Shown here: positions 59,329 to 64,000 of the stretch, one piece after another
Position numbering within the stretch: position 1 is the first letter of the stretch
Layout: each line of letters opens with the position of its first letter
Assembly: GCA_937125455.1 (NCBI GenBank)
Contig: CAKZLK010000038.1
Span: forward strand, 1-64,000
Direction of reading: 5' to 3'
From: an uncultured Aequorivita sp.
GTDB lineage: Bacteria > Bacteroidota > Bacteroidia > Flavobacteriales > Flavobacteriaceae
DNA length: 64,000 nucleotides
Translations under genes and position numbers: made by a program
The notes under the pieces: model-generated
What the model was told of the DNA's origin: nothing
The model's input: the letters and a program-made list of their open reading frames with translations, nothing else
Database searches by the model: none

Positions 59329-60123
59329 CTATATTGTTATCATTCCCAGTGTATATAATTGTGAAAGCGTAGGTGTTTCGCTTCCGCCTTCAGGTTCTAA
59401 GGTTATTCCAAAAGCCTCTGGGTCTGGGAAATTGATAAATTTATAGATTTCATCACCAGCCTCATTTTGGAAATCGATCAAACCAAGGCTTGTGGGTGTT
59501 AATGGATCCATTTTAAGTGACCAAACTTGGTAAACTTTTCCGCGAGGCGGAGCTGGTAAACCTTTGACATCTATATACGCTACATTCTCCTTTTTGTTCA
59601 AATAAACTTTAGCGAAAGCTTCAGGAGCAACAGTTTGATTTCCAGGTAGCGTATATGCCTGATAATCTTTAGATCTTAAAATCTCAAGGGTTTCATTATT
59701 TTTGGCAAGCTGATTTTCAATAGTGGATTTTTCTTGCTTTAAAACTGTATTTTCAGTAGTGGTTACTCGCAATGAACTATTCAAATCGTTCGTTTGTTTA
59801 AGCATCCACATAATTCCCCCCATAAATAAAATGGCTGCAGCCCAACCTGTTATTGCTGGCAAATTAAGAGTTCTTACTTTACTATCTTCCACATTTTTTA
59901 AATTCCTTATTGAATTTAAAATATTTGTCCAACTCATTGCTTGCACTGGTGGTGCTACAGTTTCGGCTAGATGTAAAAGCGAAGCTTCTATAAGTTCAAT
60001 TTCGCGCTTTACTTCAGGGTATTTGGCAATCGCTTTTTCCACTTCGATAACTTCTTCTGGAGACAATGCGCCACAAACATAAAGCTCTAAATTTCCTGAT
60101 GCTATAATTTCTTCTGCGGTCAT
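59329..60123 (-). CDS. anti-sigma factor, RskA type
   Basis: A 264-residue protein. The N-terminal region (about 1-85) holds LELYVCGALSPEEVIEVEKA and EIELIEASLLHLA, fitting a RskA-like anti-sigma domain. One membrane helix follows at about 92-110 (ITGWAAAILFMGGIMWML). The extracytoplasmic part has the RskA family C-terminal signature LPAPPRGKVYQVWSLKMD and GLIDF. It starts 8 bp after the sigma gene's stop, so they form an operon. Confidence 0.9.
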   Translation of the reverse strand: MTAEEIIASGNLELYVCGALSPEEVIEVEKAIAKYPEVKREIELIEASLLHLAETVAPPVQAMSWTNILNSIRNLKNVEDSKVRTLNLPAITGWAAAILFMGGIMWMLKQTNDLNSSLRVTTTENTVLKQEKSTIENQLAKNNETLEILRSKDYQAYTLPGNQTVAPEAFAKVYLNKKENVAYIDVKGLPAPPRGKVYQVWSLKMDPLTPTSLGLIDFQNEAGDEIYKFINFPDPEAFGITLEPEGGSETPTLSQLYTLGMITI

Positions 60124-60131
60124 ATTTTTTA

Positions 60132-60665
60132 TTATCCTAAAACCATCACCCTCAAATCGTTGATACAGGTTCGGTTTCTTGTTTTTAATGTTCCTAACGG
60201 TATTTCTAATGTTTTTGAGGCCTCTGCCTGTGTAAACCCTTTAAAATATAAGAGATCAATTATCTTGATACAAGCCGGTTTTAATGCATCCACAAACTTT
60301 TTTAATCCAATAGCATTCGTTTTAGTGTTTAAACTATCTGAGGATGATAATATATCTACGAAATTTGTGGTGCTTAGGTTTTTTTTGGAGTTCTTAAATG
60401 CCTTGGAGCGTGTTTCGTCTATGGCCGTATTTCGCGCAATATTCAAAAGCCAGGTAAAGAAACGTCCTTTATTGACGGAATAGGAAGAGGCGTTGTTCCA
60501 TACTTTTATGAAAACATCCTGCAATATTTCTTCCGCGGTGTTTTCGTCTAAAACGATACTGTAAATTATTCCATAAATAGCCTCACTATACATGGTATAT
60601 AAACGGGAAAATGCTTTTTCATTTCCATTTTGCATTTCTAGAATTAGGTCATTGGGTTGCTCCAT
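60132..60665 (-). CDS. RNA polymerase sigma factor, SigK type
   Basis: A 177-residue sigma-70 family protein. Region 2 shows LYTMYSEAIYGIIYSIVLDE, then NTAEEILQDVFIKVWNNASS and FFTWLLNIARNTAIDE; region 4 shows LYFKGFTQAEASKTLEIPLG and TLKTRNRTCI. Its partner anti-sigma factor is encoded next. RskA/SigK-like pairs respond to envelope or oxidative stress. The gene is divergent from the M36 peptidase with a 207-bp gap. Confidence 0.93.
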   Translation of the reverse strand: MEQPNDLILEMQNGNEKAFSRLYTMYSEAIYGIIYSIVLDENTAEEILQDVFIKVWNNASSYSVNKGRFFTWLLNIARNTAIDETRSKAFKNSKKNLSTTNFVDILSSSDSLNTKTNAIGLKKFVDALKPACIKIIDLLYFKGFTQAEASKTLEIPLGTLKTRNRTCINDLRVMVLG

Positions 60666-60872
60666 AGAACTCTTTTTTAAGAGTAAATGTAATGAAATTA
60701 TTATTTCTTTATGTGGTGAACTTTCTGATAGGCAATAAACATAAAAAGGTTTCTACTGACAAAATGTTAAATTTATTCTGAACTTTAAGAAAAAGTTGTG
60801 AAAAAGCTAAATTTTAATAGCTTTACAGAACTTAATCTGCTTAAAACTAATATTAATCAAAAAAAATTAAAA

Positions 60873-63800
60873 ATGAAAAAAGTTACGCGGAGTTTCTTTT
60901 TGGCAATTATGTGTGCTATTTCTAGCACTATGATTGCACAAAACCTTACAGGAACAATAAACCAGCAATTGAATCATTTTGTAGAACAAAGTGAATTATT
61001 GCCCCAAGATGTTCAGTGGCAAATAACAAGCGAAACCGTTAGTAGAACTAGTGGGATTCAACATGTTTATTTTAGACAATTACTGAACGAAATCGAAATT
61101 TATGGAACTGAATCCAGTATCCATACAATGTCTAATGGAAAAATAATTTCAAAAGACAGTAAATTTATAAAGAATACTACTGAAAAACTTTCGGGTTCTA
61201 CACAACCAGGTCTTACAGCGGCACAAGCAGTTCAAGCTGCAGCTTTGCAGTTAGGTTATTCCGTCAATGGTTCATTTTCTATATTGGAAGGTGCTAGAGG
61301 TGTTGCTAGAGAAACATTGCTTAGTGATGGCGGAATTTCCTTAAGCCCAATACCTGCCAAATTGATGTACGCCCTTACGGAAGAAAATCAACTAGTTTTA
61401 TGTTGGGATATTTCAATCCAAGAAAAAAGCCAGCAAAACTGGTGGAGCGTTCGTGTTAATGCGACCACAGGAGAAATTATAAATAAAGCTAACTGGATGG
61501 TAAGCTGTGACTTACATCACGATCATAGCAATGACGTGAAAGAGATGAATTTCAACACCAACCTTTATGATATCCCAAATTATGACGAATTGGTTGAAGG
61601 TGCGGCGGCAGGATGTACAGAATGTTATGAAGTAATTGCATTACCTCTTGAAAGTCCATATTATGGTAATCGTACAACCGAAGTTCAACCTGCTGATGCA
61701 ACGGCATCTCCTTTTGGTTGGCATGATACTAATGGAGCGGCAGGAGCTGAGTTTACAACAACTCGCGGTAATAATGTAAATGCATATGAAGATGGTAACA
61801 ATTCAGGTTATCAGCCAGATGCTGGATCAAGTTTACAATTTACAGGTTACCCTTTTAGTCAAATTTATACCAATGCAAATCAATATGAGGATTCCGCAAT
61901 AACAAACCTTTTCTATATGAATAATATCTTTCACGATATTATGTATCAATATGGTTTCGATGAAATAAGCGGGAATTTTCAGGAAAACAATTACGGAAAC
62001 GGAGGTGCTGGCAGTGATTCTGTAAATGCAGAAGCACAAGATGGCTCAGGAACCTGTAATGCTAACTTTGGCACACCTCCAGATGGAGGAAATCCTACAA
62101 TGCAGATGTATATCTGTGGTGATAAGGATGGTGATTTTGACAATTTAGTGATTTTGCACGAGTACGGACATGGTATTTCAAACCGTTTAACTGGTGGTCC
62201 CTCAGCTTCAGGCTGTCTGCAAAATCAAGAGCAGATGGGTGAAGGATGGAGTGACTTTTTTGGAACTATTTTAACTATTGAGCCAGGTGATGCAGGTACT
62301 GATTCTAGAGCAGTAGGAACGTATCTTTTTGGCCAAGGCCAAGGCGGTGGTGGTATTCGTGACTATCCGTATAGTACTGATATGGGTGTGAACCCACAGA
62401 CATATGATTTCATTAAAACAGCTGCAGTTCCTCACGGAGTAGGATCGGTTTGGGCTGAGATGCTTTGGGAAGTAACTTGGGCATTGATTGATGAACATGG
62501 TTTTGATCCCAATATTTATAATTTCACAGGTGATGTGAACCAAGACGCAGGAAATGTTATGGCTTTGGCCCTTGTTACCGAAGGTATGAAACTGCAACCA
62601 TGTAGTCCAGGTTTTGTAGATGGCCGTGATGCAATTCTTGCAGCAGATCAAGCTATTTATGGAGGTGCGAATGAATGTCTTATTTGGGATGCATTTGCAA
62701 AAAGAGGATTGGGCTACAGTGCAAGCCAAGGCTCTTCAGGTAGTAGAAGTGATGGAACTCAAGCTTTTGACACTCCTTCCCAAACAGCTACTTTATCTGT
62801 ATTAGAAGAAGTATGTGCTTCTTCTGATGTTCTTACAGATTTGGGCGGAGGTGCGCCAAGTGGAGGTGTTTACAGCGGCCCTGGTGTTACCGATAATGGA
62901 AATGGTTCTACATTCACTTTTGATCCTGCTGTGGCTGGAGTTGGTGTTCACACCATTACATATGATGTTCAGGCAGGCGCTTGTTCAGTCGCATCTTCAG
63001 CTACTGATGATATTGAAGTACTTGCTGTTCCTGCGGGTCCTGCAACTAGTGGTGTTCCAAGTTTCTGTGTGGGAGATGATGTCACGGTTACTGCAACACT
63101 AAACGACCCAAGTAATGTAATTAGGTGGTTTGATGCTTTAACGGGAGGTAACTTCCTTTTTGAAGGCGAATCATATACTTTTACACCTACGGGAACTACA
63201 AATGTCTATGCACAAGAAAGTGCTCCTGGACCTCTTTCACAATTGGTTATTTCAGAAATTAGCTTGCAAACACCAGATCAATTTGAAATTCAAAATGTTG
63301 GTGTGGCAAAAGATTATTCTGGTTATAAAGTTGCTATTAGTGAAACTCCTTATACCGATATAAACTCAGTAAACCCAATTGTGAAAACACTAGGAAACAT
63401 GTCAGCCAATTCAGTTATGGCTTGGAATGATGACAGTGGTGCTGGATATTGGGGTAATAATATTTTTTGGAATAATGCTGAAACAGGTTGGATAGTAATT
63501 ATTGACCCTAGTGGAAATGTAGTCGATTCAGTATTTTGGAACTTTAGTGCGTCACAAATTTCTACATTTAATGTTACTATTGGAGGTTTCAATGTAACAG
63601 CAGCTGATCTTGACTGGACTGGAGTTGGTGCAGCATTAATCTCAGATTGTGGTTCAAATTCTTTTAGAAGAGTTGGTGACACAGATTCTGCAGCTGATTG
63701 GTCTGGTACTTGTGAAACTTCAGATTTCGGTACTCCAAACAGTGATATTAATTTAGGAACTCCTGGTTGTGCAGGGGAGCGCACATTAACAGAGGTTAAT

Positions 63801-64000
63801 GCTGAAACTGAAGCTCCAGTAATCACTTGCCCTTCAAATGTAATGGTTCAAGTAAATGTAGGTGATCAATTTACATTGCCAGATTATACTGGAGACGCTT
63901 CTGCAACTGACAATTGTACACCAGACGCAGTGATTACACAAGATCCTGCTGCAGGAACTATGGTTGGAGCAGGCGTTACGACTATGACAATGACTGCAAC
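60873..64000 (+). CDS. secreted M36 (fungalysin) metallopeptidase, partial at the window end
   Basis: The frame is open from 60873 to the end of the window (1042 codons, no stop). Signal peptide about 1-24 (SSTMIAQ). An FTP-like propeptide spans about 25-220, and the M36 catalytic domain about 250-620. The zinc motif is HEYGH at residues 429-433 (62157-62171), and the third ligand is E457 in GEGWSDFF. The mature enzyme is followed by Ig-like and lamin-tail-like modules and a HYR-like start near the end (APVITCPSNVMV). Probably T9SS-exported; a sorting domain would lie beyond the window. Divergent from SigK. Confidence 0.93.
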   Translation, partial: MKKVTRSFFLAIMCAISSTMIAQNLTGTINQQLNHFVEQSELLPQDVQWQITSETVSRTSGIQHVYFRQLLNEIEIYGTESSIHTMSNGKIISKDSKFIKNTTEKLSGSTQPGLTAAQAVQAAALQLGYSVNGSFSILEGARGVARETLLSDGGISLSPIPAKLMYALTEENQLVLCWDISIQEKSQQNWWSVRVNATTGEIINKANWMVSCDLHHDHSNDVKEMNFNTNLYDIPNYDELVEGAAAGCTECYEVIALPLESPYYGNRTTEVQPADATASPFGWHDTNGAAGAEFTTTRGNNVNAYEDGNNSGYQPDAGSSLQFTGYPFSQIYTNANQYEDSAITNLFYMNNIFHDIMYQYGFDEISGNFQENNYGNGGAGSDSVNAEAQDGSGTCNANFGTPPDGGNPTMQMYICGDKDGDFDNLVILHEYGHGISNRLTGGPSASGCLQNQEQMGEGWSDFFGTILTIEPGDAGTDSRAVGTYLFGQGQGGGGIRDYPYSTDMGVNPQTYDFIKTAAVPHGVGSVWAEMLWEVTWALIDEHGFDPNIYNFTGDVNQDAGNVMALALVTEGMKLQPCSPGFVDGRDAILAADQAIYGGANECLIWDAFAKRGLGYSASQGSSGSRSDGTQAFDTPSQTATLSVLEEVCASSDVLTDLGGGAPSGGVYSGPGVTDNGNGSTFTFDPAVAGVGVHTITYDVQAGACSVASSATDDIEVLAVPAGPATSGVPSFCVGDDVTVTATLNDPSNVIRWFDALTGGNFLFEGESYTFTPTGTTNVYAQESAPGPLSQLVISEISLQTPDQFEIQNVGVAKDYSGYKVAISETPYTDINSVNPIVKTLGNMSANSVMAWNDDSGAGYWGNNIFWNNAETGWIVIIDPSGNVVDSVFWNFSASQISTFNVTIGGFNVTAADLDWTGVGAALISDCGSNSFRRVGDTDSAADWSGTCETSDFGTPNSDINLGTPGCAGERTLTEVNAETEAPVITCPSNVMVQVNVGDQFTLPDYTGDASATDNCTPDAVITQDPAAGTMVGAGVTTMTMTA

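Noticed and set aside
61833-63826. Several frames on both strands inside the last gene
   Set aside because: The plus-strand frame starting at 60873 is open through the whole stretch and carries the M36 zinc site; the others are shadows without motifs.
1-64000. Prophage, conjugative or restriction-defence genes
   Set aside because: No capsid, terminase, relaxase, methylase or nuclease-defence genes with recognisable motifs were found.

Overview
The window comes from an AT-rich marine or soil Flavobacteriia/Bacteroidetes chromosome. The evidence is two large secreted proteins ending in type IX secretion (T9SS) sorting domains, a TonB-dependent receptor with a carboxypeptidase-D-like N-terminus, 2TM-domain/LytS-LytTR signalling, the DUF58-MoxR-DUF4350-DUF4129-SpoIIM-RDD cluster, LETM1-like and DUF4331 proteins, and Bacteroidetes-type -7 promoter boxes (TAnnTTTG). 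No rRNA, CRISPR array or prophage is visible. I identify family relationships by eye only; the species is not determined.

Region 1 (1 to about 17.5 kb) is an accessory, entirely plus-strand stretch of small, functionally unrelated genes. It holds an ECF sigma factor with a membrane partner and an M23 peptidase, a serine hydrolase, three copies of a SnoaL-like gene (two still coupled to a degenerate GIY-YIG gene), a Crp/Fnr regulator with an NAD-dependent epimerase, two large TolB-like/TPR/AraC regulators each placed upstream of likely target genes, a DUF952 gene, a P-loop kinase, a medium-chain dehydrogenase and an alpha/beta hydrolase. Between the genes lie foldable sites with GCTAAC/GTTAGC ends that look like integron attC sites, a decayed IS110 transposase next to a strongly structured non-coding stretch, and several beheaded or frame-broken gene fragments. 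The whole looks like a gene-capture array that has partly decayed.

Region 2 (17.5 to 24.3 kb) is a TPR/transmembrane/HTH sensor-regulator followed by two T9SS-exported surface proteins (a beta-propeller-like FG-GAP protein and an 1103-residue choice-anchor/fibronectin III adhesin). It is closed by a strong terminator. A tRNA-Pro(GGG) gene at 24.6 kb marks the change to core genome.

Region 3 (24.8 to 48.6 kb) is core-like: malate:quinone oxidoreductase, thioredoxin reductase, an overlapping DUF4870/small ORF/PadR/PspC/head-GIN envelope operon, OxyR with both redox cysteines, the MoxR-SpoIIM-RDD cluster, a TRIC-type channel, cyclophilin, CoA pyrophosphatase, an acyltransferase, a second ECF sigma/membrane pair, type II NADH dehydrogenase, and a DUF2975/XRE pair.

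Region 4 (48.7 to 64 kb) holds a TonB-dependent receptor with a TPR protein, a LytS-type histidine kinase fused to a 2TM domain with two stand-alone 2TM proteins and a LytTR response regulator behind a heptamer repeat array, a LETM1-like protein, a DUF4331 protein apparently split into two adjacent genes, a TPR lipoprotein, a SigK/RskA-like sigma/anti-sigma pair, and the start of a large M36 (fungalysin) metallopeptidase that runs off the end of the window.
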